A DNA stretch of 64,000 bases, taken from assembly GCA_031282245.1 (NCBI GenBank), contig JAITEB010000017.1:1-64000 (forward strand). The letters run 5' to 3'. The notes under the pieces were generated by a model that was not told the DNA's origin, did not search any database, and worked only from the letters and a program-made list of their open reading frames with translations. Below, one piece after another: positions 1 to 7,408 of this stretch. The position numbers and the translations under genes were made by a program. The stretch is from Oscillospiraceae bacterium (GTDB lineage: Bacteria; Bacillota; Clostridia; Oscillospirales; Ruminococcaceae). How positions within the stretch are numbered: the first letter of the stretch is position 1; the number at the start of each line of letters is the position of its first letter.

Positions 1-804
1 TCCGGCCTCGTCATTGTCCGTGCAGACTACGACTTCTGCTATTTCGCCGCGATGGGCTTCGAGAAAATGCGTTAGCGCGACCATAGACGTGCCGCCGAGG
101 GAGAGCCGCCAGGCATCCGCCTTTTCGACTGAACCCATCTCGCAAAGCGTGTCGTATGAGAACAAATCTATGGGCGACTCGAACACCATAACCGCCGCGC
201 TTCGGGGATTATCAGGAGGCAGGGCGAACCCGAACCGCTTATCCGAACCGTCAGCGTCACGCTTAAAATCGCCCATAGTGCCGCGAATGGCGGCAAACCG
301 CGCCTTGTTATGCTCGTCGCGCCCGACAAAGACGCAGTTGTGCCAGCCGTCGCCGCTCTCATAGAGATTGCCGCGCCGGATACAGTCTTCAATCTGCTGC
401 CGTGAAACGCCGCGCCCCTGAAGGTAGGCGACTACGCGGTCATTGTTCGCGTTGCGGGGCGGGAGTTTGAATGTCATTCGCTCCTGTTCGGTTTTCTTTG
501 CGTTGGGCGGCCGCGCCTTTTGTGGCGGAGAAAGGCTTATGGAATAGTCCTCGCCCGTCAGCGTCCTAACAGCGTCTACGAAGCCATACCCACGTACCTT
601 TATGAGGTAGTCGATAACATTCTTGCCGCCCACGCCCTGACTGTGCCAGTTCCACATACCATTGCTGATTTCGAGGGATTCGTGGTCTTTGAGGTAGTAG
701 GCAAACCCGACACGCCGGACATTGTTTGGCTCGTTACGGAGGATATAGTCCTCAATGCTGATTTCCTTTGCGCGGGCGATTTGTTCTTTTCCTACTCCCG
801 GCAT
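1..804 (-). CDS. DUF3991/TOPRIM domain protein of a mobile element, C-terminus cut by window edge
   Basis: The reading frame begins at an ATG (804) preceded by an AAGGGAG Shine-Dalgarno and runs open to position 1, so about 268 residues are visible and the C-terminus is missing. The N-terminal part has the character of the DUF3991 region of conjugative-element proteins: an SIEDYIL helix, then a GMWNWHSQGVGGKNVIDYL segment like a defective zinc-finger primase fold. The visible end (VVVCTDNDEAG, at positions 1-35) is the DxD/N acidic motif of a TOPRIM domain, seen in DnaG-like primases and relaxase-associated proteins. Such proteins are common cargo of ICEs and plasmids, consistent with the ParA/ParB genes upstream on the same strand. 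A role in plasmid or ICE DNA replication is inferred. Confidence 0.8.
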   Translation of the reverse strand, partial: MPGVGKEQIARAKEISIEDYILRNEPNNVRRVGFAYYLKDHESLEISNGMWNWHSQGVGGKNVIDYLIKVRGYGFVDAVRTLTGEDYSISLSPPQKARPPNAKKTEQERMTFKLPPRNANNDRVVAYLQGRGVSRQQIEDCIRRGNLYESGDGWHNCVFVGRDEHNKARFAAIRGTMGDFKRDADGSDKRFGFALPPDNPRSAAVMVFESPIDLFSYDTLCEMGSVEKADAWRLSLGGTSMVALTHFLEAHRGEIAEVVVCTDNDEAG

Positions 805-866
805 ATGCTGTTTTTCTCCCTTCTTTGCATAACGATGTCCGCTTTTGCGGCTTCGACGCGCGTCAC
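792..866 (-). CDS. possible 24-residue coupling peptide
   Basis: A GTG at 866 sits just after a GGAGGTTAAC sequence that also forms the last codons and stop of the gene upstream. The frame runs 24 codons (VTRVEAAKADIVMQRREKNS then ICRE) to a TAG at 792-794. Its end overlaps the ATG of the DUF3991 gene by 13 bases, an arrangement typical of translational coupling. No family is recognised and it may simply be spacer with a chance frame. Confidence 0.3.
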   Translation of the reverse strand: MTRVEAAKADIVMQRREKNSICRE

Positions 867-867
867 G

Positions 868-1080
868 TTAACCTCCCAAGTCAGCGGCATTGTATATGCG
901 CCGCTCTCCGTTGCTTAATGTGACTTCCACCTTATACGGATAATTGGCGGCGACTGTATAAAGCTCCGCCTTGACCGACACGGGCGTCAGGTGTTTGTTC
1001 TCACAGATTTTTGCGGCGGCGTAGCTGTCATATTGCCGCTCGCAGTATTTACAGCGGTATTTGATTATTCTTAACGGCAT
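868..1080 (-). CDS. small putative zinc-binding protein of the mobile element
   Basis: A 70-residue product starting at an ATG with a GAGG Shine-Dalgarno about nine bases upstream. Residues 9-30 contain a C-x2-C...C-x3-H pattern (CKYC, then CENKH) that could bind one zinc ion; the rest is a short beta-rich region (AELYTVAANYPYKVEVTL). It lies between a Cys-rich small gene and the DUF3991/TOPRIM gene, all on the minus strand with tight spacing, so they probably form one operon. I do not recognise the family; small zinc-finger proteins of unknown role are frequent in ICE replication modules. Confidence 0.6.
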   Translation of the reverse strand: MPLRIIKYRCKYCERQYDSYAAAKICENKHLTPVSVKAELYTVAANYPYKVEVTLSNGERRIYNAADLGG

Positions 1081-1165
1081 ACCGCGCCGCCTCGTTTCCC
1101 GGTGAGTACGCGCGCCCGTTGAGCTATTGCTTCCGGCACGTCATCCCGGCAATAATCAGGTTTGC

Positions 1166-1396
1166 TTACTCTGTACATTGTTTAGCCCATCCTTTAGGTC
1201 GTTTGGTTCTTCCTGCTTTTACGGCTTCAGCGAAAATATCGGCGCAGCAACACGTTTTAAGTTCGCAGTCCGCCTTGAGCGATTTGCTCTTGCGGCGATT
1301 GTACAGACACGCGGAACAGTCGCAGTCCTCGGCGTAGTATTGGAACCTTGAGCTTTCCTGAGTTCGCGTGAACCGCGTTCCGTTAACGTACTTCAT
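1166..1396 (-). CDS. cysteine-rich small protein of the mobile element
   Basis: A 76-residue product with a strong start: GGAGGT six bases before the ATG at 1396. It holds seven cysteines, including CDCSAC (residues 25-30) and CELKTCCCADIF (44-55), and a basic C-terminal region (KAGRTKRPKGWAKQC), suggesting a metal-binding nucleic-acid-associated protein. It is preceded by a transcription terminator that separates it from parB, so it may be read from its own or a read-through promoter. The family is not recognised. Confidence 0.6.
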   Translation of the reverse strand: MKYVNGTRFTRTQESSRFQYYAEDCDCSACLYNRRKSKSLKADCELKTCCCADIFAEAVKAGRTKRPKGWAKQCTE

Positions 1397-1429
1397 CTGT
1401 CAGACCTCCATAAATTTTGATTTTGAGCA

Positions 1430-1474
1430 AAAAGAAAAAGCGCGGAAACTCCCTGAAAGGAATCTCCGCGCTTT
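1430..1474 (-). terminator. rho-independent terminator after the element's parB
   Basis: A 9-bp perfect stem (1438-1446 with 1465-1473, AAGCGCGGA/TCCGCGCTT) around an 18-nt loop is followed on the minus strand by a T-rich stretch with runs of five T. It lies 20 bases downstream of the parB stop and before the Cys-rich gene. Confidence 0.75.
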
Positions 1475-1493
1475 ACTTTGTGCGCTGTTTTGC

Positions 1494-2378
1494 TTATGCC
1501 GATTGTTTTTTTCGCCAGTCTTTCAGCAGGGCGATTATGACTTCCTCAATCTGTTTCGGCGAGTAGTCAGGCGGGAAGAACTTGCGGTAGTGCGTTCCGG
1601 CGGTTGGCGTGGTGTGCGGCGGTTTCTTTTCTTCGCTAAGCACAGTGTCGATGGCTTCGAGCGTCAGCGTCCCCGCCTGTTTCATCTTCTTTAACCGCAC
1701 GGCTTGCGAAAGCGATGGCTTCACGGTGTATTTGTCCATACAATCCACGACCGCCGTTTGTTCCACGAATGAGAGGTAACTCAGTTCCACGGCGGGATTG
1801 AACGCCAATTCACGAGTGTCCACCTTGGTCAAAAGCGTTTCTGTTAGCTCGCAGAGCCGAAGTAAGCGGAAGATTTGATTGCGGCTTTCGCCCGTTTGCT
1901 CGGTGATAATCTCGTGAGAGTGCTTATCTTGCCGTTTTGACGAATGGTATAGCGCGTCCATCTTCATCTTGTATGCCCACGCCTTTTCGCTGGGCAGGAT
2001 TGTCTCGCGCTGTTGGAGGTTGGAATCGACCATCGCCACGACCGCGCTGTCATCGTCTAAGTCCCTGACTATGACGGGGAGCGTAGGCAGCCCGATAATC
2101 TCGCAAGCCATTTTGCGTCTGTTCCCGCAGAGCAGTTCATAGCCGCCCTCGGCGCGTTTCCTTGCCAATCCCGGTTCGCGAACGCCGAACTCTCTGATGC
2201 TCTCAACCAGTCTGCCCATTTCCGCGTCGTTGTTGACTTGGAAAGGGTGGCAGTCGGGCGGGAACAATTCCGCGAGAGCGATTTCGATAACGGTTTCCCC
2301 GAATTGAGGCATAACGCCGCCGAAGATGTCGTCAAACCCCGCGAGGGCGATTGGGTTATTTGAGGAAATTTTACGCAT
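1494..2378 (-). CDS. parB: ParB-family partition protein of the mobile element
   Basis: About 294 residues with the ParB/Srx N-terminal fold: an N-terminal beta region (VIEIALAELFPPDCHPFQV), then VESIREFGVREPGLA, the nucleotide-binding motif CGNRRK (GERR in most ParB proteins), and NLQQRETILPSEKAWAYK, the equivalent of ENLQRE. A helix-turn-helix segment (TEQTGESRNQIFRLLRL) follows near residues 160-180. The start at 2378 is chosen because its ATG overlaps the ParA stop codon and has GGGAGGT eight bases upstream. The protein differs strongly from the chromosomal ParB at 54.9 kb and is of the type carried by ICEs and large plasmids of Clostridia. Its role is partition or stable maintenance of the element, together with ParA. 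Confidence 0.88.
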   Translation of the reverse strand: MRKISSNNPIALAGFDDIFGGVMPQFGETVIEIALAELFPPDCHPFQVNNDAEMGRLVESIREFGVREPGLARKRAEGGYELLCGNRRKMACEIIGLPTLPVIVRDLDDDSAVVAMVDSNLQQRETILPSEKAWAYKMKMDALYHSSKRQDKHSHEIITEQTGESRNQIFRLLRLCELTETLLTKVDTRELAFNPAVELSYLSFVEQTAVVDCMDKYTVKPSLSQAVRLKKMKQAGTLTLEAIDTVLSEEKKPPHTTPTAGTHYRKFFPPDYSPKQIEEVIIALLKDWRKKQSA

Positions 2379-3162
2379 TGGCCAGCACCTCCCCAACTAA
2401 GGATTGGTACGCCGCCGCGACTTTGCCGTTTGGGTCGCGAGCGAATATGCTCACTCCCTGCGCGGAACATTCCGCCGCTCTAACCGAACGCGGGATATGC
2501 TCACCGAAGATTTTGATGTTGCCGCCGTAGGCGTTCTCCACGAGGGAGATGACCTCACGCGAGTGAACCGAGCGTTTGTCCGCCATTGTCAGCAGAATGC
2601 CCTCAATGATGAGCGATGGGTTAATCTGCCGCCGCAGTTGCGCTATGCTCCGCAGGAGCAGTTCCATTCCCTTTGCGTCCAAGAACTTCGGCGTGACCGG
2701 AATGATTACGCTGTCCGCCGCCGCGAGCGCGTTCACCGTCAGCAAGTCCATTGACGGCGAGCAGTCCAAGATGATGTAGTCGTAGTCTGCCCTCGCATTA
2801 TCGAGATACTGCCGCAGGATTGTCTCCCTCCCGATAATCTGCACCAGAGCCAGTTCCATTCCCGCGAGGGTGCTGTTTGCCGGGAGCAGGTCAACGCCCT
2901 CCGCGTGACGGATTAGCTCTGTCGTCGTGTCGTACTCGTCATCGTTGATTAGTGCGTTCAGCACCGTCGCCACGCTCGCTGTCAGTTTGTTTGGTTCAGC
3001 AACCCCGAAACTGACGGTCAGGGAGTGCTGGGGGTCGAGGTCAACGCAAAGCGCCTTCTTGCCCTGTCTTGCCAGCCCGAACCCCAGACTTGCGGCGGTC
3101 ATTGTCTTGCCGACCCCGCCTTTCAGGTTGGACACCGCGATGATTTTGCCTTTCTTGCCCAT
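2371..3162 (-). CDS. parA: ParA-family ATPase of the mobile element
   Basis: A 263-residue ParA/Soj ATPase. The deviant Walker A motif KGGVGKT is at residues 14-20, the Walker A' CVDLDPQ near 39-45, and the Walker B IILDCSPS near 130. The ATG at 3162 has GGAGG five bases upstream. It is the first gene of a parA-parB operon (8-base overlap). The protein is distinct from the chromosomal Soj at 54.1 kb: it has SNLKGGVGKTMTAAS in place of INQKGGVGKTTTTVN, and a C-terminus containing SVRAAECSAQGVSIFARDP. That C-terminal motif recurs as a relic at 17.3 kb. Function: ATP-driven DNA partition, probably autoregulated through the inverted repeats just upstream. Confidence 0.93.
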   Translation of the reverse strand: MGKKGKIIAVSNLKGGVGKTMTAASLGFGLARQGKKALCVDLDPQHSLTVSFGVAEPNKLTASVATVLNALINDDEYDTTTELIRHAEGVDLLPANSTLAGMELALVQIIGRETILRQYLDNARADYDYIILDCSPSMDLLTVNALAAADSVIIPVTPKFLDAKGMELLLRSIAQLRRQINPSLIIEGILLTMADKRSVHSREVISLVENAYGGNIKIFGEHIPRSVRAAECSAQGVSIFARDPNGKVAAAYQSLVGEVLANA

Positions 3163-3163
3163 A

Positions 3164-3241
3164 GAATCCTCCGTTTCTACGGGGCTGAATTTTTATTCCT
3201 AATGCGACAAGCCAGTATTTTTACGGAGGAATCTGCCCCGT
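3164..3241. promoter_or_regulatory. nested inverted repeats upstream of parA (operator or centromere candidate)
   Basis: Two pairs of arms are visible. GAATCCTCCGT (3164-3174) faces ACGGAGGAATC (3223-3233) with one mismatch, and ACGGGGC (3179-3185) faces GCCCCGT (3235-3241) perfectly. The left arm includes the parA ribosome-binding site. Such symmetric sequence directly before a partition operon is where ParA or ParB proteins often bind for autoregulation or as a centromere; that role is inferred. Confidence 0.45.
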
Positions 3242-3250
3242 TTTTGAAAG

Positions 3251-3329
3251 TTATAATAGGTGCGGATTGCCCGCCCTTGACCGAGAAACCCTGATAAATA
3301 GCGGGTTTCTCGATTTATTCCTATTATAA
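3251..3329. repeat. nested perfect inverted repeats at the element/recombinase junction
   Basis: Outer arms TTATAATAGG (3251-3260) and CCTATTATAA (3320-3329) are perfect 10-bp inverted repeats. Inside them CGAGAAACCC (3282-3291) and GGGTTTCTCG (3303-3312) form a second perfect 10-bp pair. Recombinase homology begins right at the right end of the outer arm, and GC content drops sharply there. This could be an attachment site or insertion scar. The arms also contain TATAAT in both directions, so a divergent promoter is an alternative. Confidence 0.5.
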
Positions 3330-3331
3330 CA

Positions 3332-4704
3332 TACGGGGACTTATCTAGATTTGGTAGAAATTTTATTGATACAGGTTATTATATCCAAAAATATCTGCCA
3401 TCAATTAACGTTCGCGTCATCGCAGTTACGGACGATGTTGACAGCAACAGCTACGATGGAGGCATTATTTTTCCCCTAAAAAATCTAATAAATGAAATTT
3501 ATTCTTTAGATATTGGGCGCAAATGCCGCGCGGTTCACAAGCAACACATGAAAGAGGGTATGTTCGTTGGAAGCCGTCCGCCTTATGGTTATCGCAAATC
3601 GCCTGAAAATTGTCATGTTTTAATGATTAATAGGGAAACTGCGCCTATTGTGCGAACAATTTTTGAGTGCGTTTACGCGGGTTTGAACGTTTACGAAATC
3701 ACGAGACGACTGAATGATGCTGGAATTTTGCCCCCTAGTAGGTATAAACTGGAAAGGGGATTTTTCACTGGCAACGAACTTGTAGGGCGCGAACATTGGC
3801 AAAAATGGACGGTACGGACGATTCTTGCCGACAGGGTTTACGCTGGCGACTTGGTTCAAGGAAAAAGTAAAAAAATGAATGGGCGGCAAATCGCCATTAG
3901 TCAACAAAATTGGATAATTAGATCAAATACTCATGAGGCTATTGTCAACAGGGAGATGTTTTTTGAGGTTCAAAAAATTTTACAAGACAATGCTTCACTT
4001 GATAAAAGCAATCGAATGGAGGCAATTTCCTATACTGAAAATATTTTTAAAGGTAAAATTTTCTGCACTCACTGCGGGTACGCCATGCATCGGCACCGTT
4101 CCAAAGAGGTTTATTGGTTCAATTGTCAGACTCGGTGGTACGTTCCTCGAAATCCTGCATTCAGGTATCCGTAAAGGAAGAATCTCTCAAATATGAGATT
4201 TTTGCTTTTTTACAAAAGTATGCTGAAGTAATTTATGGGAGATATATCAATTTAAAACAGATAATTATATCAATTTAAACCAGCCAAATTGACGCTGAGC
4301 TTCGCATTTTGAGCCAAAAATTGGAGAAAAATAGTAATTTCCTGAAAAGTTTGTATGAAAACCTTGCTTCCGGCTTGATTACAGAAGATTATTACAGGAA
4401 AATCAAGTCTGAAAATAAGGATAATGTTTCTTCTTTAATAGAACAAATAGATAGATTGCGAAACAAAAAAAGGGAAATAGAAAACCGAGTTTCCAAATAT
4501 CATGATTTATCAGAAGCAGTTTCTGGATTAAATTCCGATTTAAACCTGACTGCGAATCTGATAGACTTGCTGATTGAAAAAATTCTTGTTTCGCACGACA
4601 AAAGCTTCGAGGTTCATTTCTGCTTCGCAGACGAAATCAAGGAAATGGAGGGGATGCCGCAATGCATAAATATGCAATTGCCAAATATATCCGGCTGTAG
4701 CTAG
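3332..4704 (+). pseudogene. large serine recombinase, 5'-truncated and frameshifted
   Basis: Translation from 3332 gives the middle of a serine recombinase catalytic domain (YGDLSRFGRNFIDTGYYIQK, then YLPSINVRVIAVTDDVDS), but the first roughly 70 residues, including the nucleophilic serine, are absent and an in-frame stop lies at 3299. The recombinase domain (PPYGYRK near 3570, VRTILADRVYAGDL near 3810) and zinc ribbon (CTHCGYAMHR near 4070) follow. The frame is lost near 4140: homologous sequence continues in another frame (VSVKEESLKYE), then in a third frame from about 4290 into the coiled coil (SQKLEKNSNFLKSLYENL). A 23-bp direct duplication (4243-4256 repeated at 4266-4279) contributes to the frame loss. 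This is a dead integrase of the Tn/ICE type, AT-rich compared with both flanks. Confidence 0.85.
4243..4279 (+). repeat. 14-bp direct repeat (23-bp offset) within recombinase pseudogene
   Basis: TATATCAATTTAAA occurs at 4243-4256 and again at 4266-4279. The 23-base offset is not a multiple of three, so the duplication changes reading frame inside the pseudogene. Confidence 0.7.
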
Positions 4705-5819
4705 AAGATTCACAATCGGGAAGTATGAGCATAGAAAGCCAACGGTTGATTCTGGATGATTTTACAAATTCTATACTATATAACAATATATGTATTTTGT
4801 AATTTATTGACAATGGCCATACCGGAACGAATTTTGAGAGACCAGCTTTTCAGGAGCTTTTGAATCTTGTTATGCAAGGAAAAATTGACTATATAATTGT
4901 GAAAGATTTTTCAATATTTGGTAGAAATGCTCTTGAATCAGGCTATTTCATTGAGCATATTTTTCTAATATATGGGATTAGTTTTGTTTCAGTTGGAGAT
5001 AACTTTGATTCCGACAAATTCAAGGGTAGCACAGGAGGCATAGAATCGGCGTTTAAAAATCTATTGCATGAACAATATAGCAAAAATTTATCCAAAAAAA
5101 TCTGAAGTAGCCAACAAATTAAAATGAATCGTGGCGATTACCAAAGCAGTTATACACCTTATGGCTACCAAAAGGCCGCAAATGGTCGGCTTGAAATTGA
5201 TGAAAAAGCCGCTGAAAATGTCCGGCTGATTTTCAAACTGTTTCTCGAAAAAAGAAAAATCAAGGAAATCATAGAAATATTGTATAAAAAAGAAGTCTTT
5301 ACGCCCAGCGTGTACCGGGCGACACAAGGAAAAAAAGTGAAAAGCCAACTTTCTGAATCCAAATTCCGATGGGAACGCTCAATTTTAAGGAAAATTTTAT
5401 CAGACGAGCGCTATATCGGGACTTATGTCGCTGGAAAACAAATGCAACAGGAAGTGGGTAGTAGCAGACCTGTTCAGAAGGAGGAAAGTGAATGGATAAA
5501 AATTCCTGAACATCATCCCGCTATAATTGAAAAGTCCGACTTTGAGGCCGCCCAGGAGATATTGCAAAGATCCAGCCGAAGCAAAAGAAAGTCAAAACAA
5601 AAGGAAAATTCTGCTCAAATCCACGCTCTAAACAGATTGAATAAGCCTAAAATCAGTGCTAATATGGAGGAACAGATTGCGTTTCTCGAAAATGAAAAAA
5701 TGCAACTTTACGAACAATTCCTCATGCAGGAAATTAACGCAGAGACTTGGCTGGAACTTAAAATCGAATTGACCAACAAAATCAGCGGCCTCCGTCAGCG
5801 CTCTCTTATTAAGGTATAA
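4662..5819 (+). pseudogene. second large serine recombinase, inactivated by three in-frame stops
   Basis: One frame from ATG 4662 to the stop at 5819 reads as a serine recombinase once three internal stops are ignored: TAG 4698-4700, TAA 4800-4802 and TGA 5103-5105. The N-terminus reads MHKYAIAKYIRL-stop-LEDSQSGSMSIESQR. Functional members have RLS at this place, with the serine as nucleophile, so the amber codon falls on the expected catalytic residue. IDNGHTGTNFERPAFQELL, IIVKDFSIFGRN and VSVGDNFDSDKFKG complete the catalytic domain. A recombinase domain (SSYTPYGYQ) follows, and a C-terminal part that seems to lack the zinc ribbon. It overlaps the end of the preceding recombinase by 43 bases, as in tandem recombinase modules of Clostridia mobile elements. 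Confidence 0.88.
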
Positions 5820-5853
5820 TTTTACAACAATTCCACAAATTTAACCTAAAAAA

Positions 5854-5891
5854 CAAGCACAGAATTAAAAATAATTTTAATTCTGTGCTTG
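5854..5891 (-). terminator. terminator of the tRNA-Leu cluster (copy 1 of a repeated hairpin)
   Basis: A 17-bp perfect stem, CAAGCACAGAATTAAAA (5854-5870) against its complement (5875-5891), stands ten bases after the CCA end of tRNA-Leu(GAG). The same stem recurs after tRNA-Pro at 17499-17537. Confidence 0.8.
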
Positions 5892-5900
5892 ACTTACTCC

Positions 5901-5985
5901 TGGTGCGAGTGACGGGACTTGAACCCGTACGTCTGTTGACACACGCCCCTCAAACGTGCCTGTCTGCCAGTTCCAGCACACTCGC
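5901..5985 (-). tRNA. tRNA-Leu(GAG)
   Basis: An 85-nt class II tRNA with encoded CCA (5901-5903). The acceptor stem GCGAGTG pairs with CACTCGC; the D-arm is AACTGGCAGAC and the T-arm GGTTCAAGTCC. The anticodon stem CACGT/GCGTG encloses loop TTGAGGG, giving anticodon GAG. It is the last of three leucine tRNAs read leftward. Confidence 0.95.
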
Positions 5986-6003
5986 GCTGATAAATTAAAT
6001 TTT

Positions 6004-6090
6004 TGGTGCCGGTGGTGGGGGTCGAACCCACACGGTGTCTCCACCACGGGATTTTGAGTCCCGCACGTCTGCCAATTCCATCACACCGGC
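6004..6090 (-). tRNA. tRNA-Leu(CAA)
   Basis: A class II tRNA with encoded CCA and acceptor stem GCCGGTG. The anticodon stem CGGGA/TCCCG encloses loop CTCAAAA, so the anticodon is CAA. A long variable arm is present, as expected for leucine tRNAs. Confidence 0.95.
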
Positions 6091-6113
6091 CTGCCGAGGG
6101 GATAAGAGAGAAC

Positions 6114-6200
6114 TGGTGCGGATAACAGGACTTGAACCTGCACGGGTGTTACCCCATAAGAACCTGAATCTTACGTGTCTGCCAATTTCACCATATCCGC
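6114..6200 (-). tRNA. tRNA-Leu(CAG)
   Basis: A class II tRNA with encoded CCA and acceptor stem GCGGATA. The anticodon stem TAAGA/TCTTA encloses loop TTCAGGT, giving anticodon CAG. It is the promoter-proximal gene of the cluster. Confidence 0.95.
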
Positions 6201-6227
6201 ATAAAAACCCCATATGCTATGCTTTTT

Positions 6228-6257
6228 ATTTTAGCACAAGAACGCTTATTTTGTCAA
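6228..6257 (-). promoter_or_regulatory. promoter of the tRNA-Leu cluster
   Basis: On the minus strand TTGACA (6252-6257) and TAAAAT (6228-6233) are separated by 18 bases, a near-consensus vegetative promoter 28 bases before tRNA-Leu(CAG). Confidence 0.8.
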
Positions 6258-6389
6258 GGGATTTATTTATATTTTTCATATACAATGCGCTGAAAATCGC
6301 CGTTTTAACTTTGCAAACACTGGCTGCTCCGCCTTTTGGATACCCCGCCGCAGGAGCTGTAATAAGCTTATATTTCATGTATTAGGAAC

Positions 6390-6423
6390 CTGCGGGGGAC
6401 GCAAACATTTTCGTCCCCCGCAG
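6390..6423. terminator. strong hairpin after the D,D-carboxypeptidase gene
   Basis: A 12-bp perfect GC-rich stem (CTGCGGGGGACG, 6390-6401, with 6412-6423). It lies immediately after the stop of the minus-strand gene. The T run (ATTTTTAA) is on the plus side, so it may work better for rightward transcription. Confidence 0.6.
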
Positions 6424-6427
6424 ATTT

Positions 6428-7285
6428 TTAATCCAGCAAAGAAAAGCCGTAGTCAAGCAGCTTTTGCGTATCTGTGAATTTGCCGTCTTTGGTCGTTTTC
6501 ATAACTACGCAAATCAGCGTGTGCCCATCTCTTTTTGCGACGGTGCTCATGGTGTGCGCCGCCTGACGCGTCCAGCCGATTTTTTCGCCGGTAACGCTCG
6601 AATCATATTGCCACAGCCCGGGAACAAGCATATAGCCTAAATTTGTGTAGCTTCTTTTGGAGCTTAGGTTTGTCGCCGGGATTGTAGCGTAAGGGGCAGA
6701 AAAGTATTTCATGAACTTGTCATATCTGATCGCCTCGCGGGTAATCAGCGCCATATCATAAGCCGTGGTATAGTGTTCGCCGTTGCGCGAGGTGACCCCG
6801 CTGGCGTTGGAAAAATAGCTGTTCTTCGCGCCTATTTCGGCGGCCCGCTGGTTCATCAGCTTCACAAAAGCTTTCTGGGAGCCGGATATGTACTCAGCCA
6901 AAGCATTTGCCGCGTCGTTTGCGGACGGCAGCATAAGCCCGTACATCAGGCTGTCGACCGAAAGCCTTTCCCCGGCTTTCAGGCTCATGTTTGTGCCGTA
7001 AATGAGCGCGGAGCGGTTCACCGTAACAATATCTGTGGTCTTGACGCGTTCAATCGTGAGCATACCCGTAAGGATTTTTGTGATGCTTGCGGGAATCATT
7101 TTCTTGTTTATGTCTTTGCCGAACAGCACTTTGCCCGTGCCCGCGTCATAAACGACGGCTGTTTCGGCATAAATATCCCAGGCGTTCAGGCTCTTTGCGC
7201 TAAGCTGGAAAGCTGAGGCCGGGAACACAAGGCAGATTGCCGCAATAAGACATATTATTTTTTTGATATTTTTCAGTTTGGCCAC
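6428..7285 (-). CDS. D-alanyl-D-alanine carboxypeptidase (peptidase S11, DacF-like)
   Basis: A 285-residue serine D,D-carboxypeptidase that trims the terminal D-Ala of peptidoglycan stem peptides outside the membrane. A signal peptide covers residues 1-25 or so (hydrophobic run IICLIAAICLVFPASA). The SxxK nucleophile motif is SITK at 67-70, and SxN is SAN at 121-123. The third motif, normally KTG, reads KIG at 235-237 within TGEKIGWT, an unusual substitution at a substrate-contacting position. The family's C-terminal beta domain and amphipathic anchor are missing, so the mature protein may be soluble. The gene stands alone on the minus strand with a strong hairpin directly behind it. Confidence 0.88.
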   Translation of the reverse strand: MAKLKNIKKIICLIAAICLVFPASAFQLSAKSLNAWDIYAETAVVYDAGTGKVLFGKDINKKMIPASITKILTGMLTIERVKTTDIVTVNRSALIYGTNMSLKAGERLSVDSLMYGLMLPSANDAANALAEYISGSQKAFVKLMNQRAAEIGAKNSYFSNASGVTSRNGEHYTTAYDMALITREAIRYDKFMKYFSAPYATIPATNLSSKRSYTNLGYMLVPGLWQYDSSVTGEKIGWTRQAAHTMSTVAKRDGHTLICVVMKTTKDGKFTDTQKLLDYGFSLLD

Positions 7286-7371
7286 TCCCTTATTTTACAA
7301 AATTCCCCTTACGCCTATGATTTTAAGACGTTTGTGTGACAGTTTTGTGATAAAAAAATGAACTCCGCCTG

Positions 7372-7408
7372 AAAAAAATCAGGAGCCTTATATTTCAGGC
7401 TCCTGATT
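7372..7408 (-). terminator. terminator overlapping the end of the 7395-7763 gene
   Basis: An 11-bp stem (AATCAGGAGCC, 7377-7387, with 7398-7408) is followed on the minus strand by seven T. The left arm on the minus strand encodes the last residues and stop of the gene. Confidence 0.85.
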
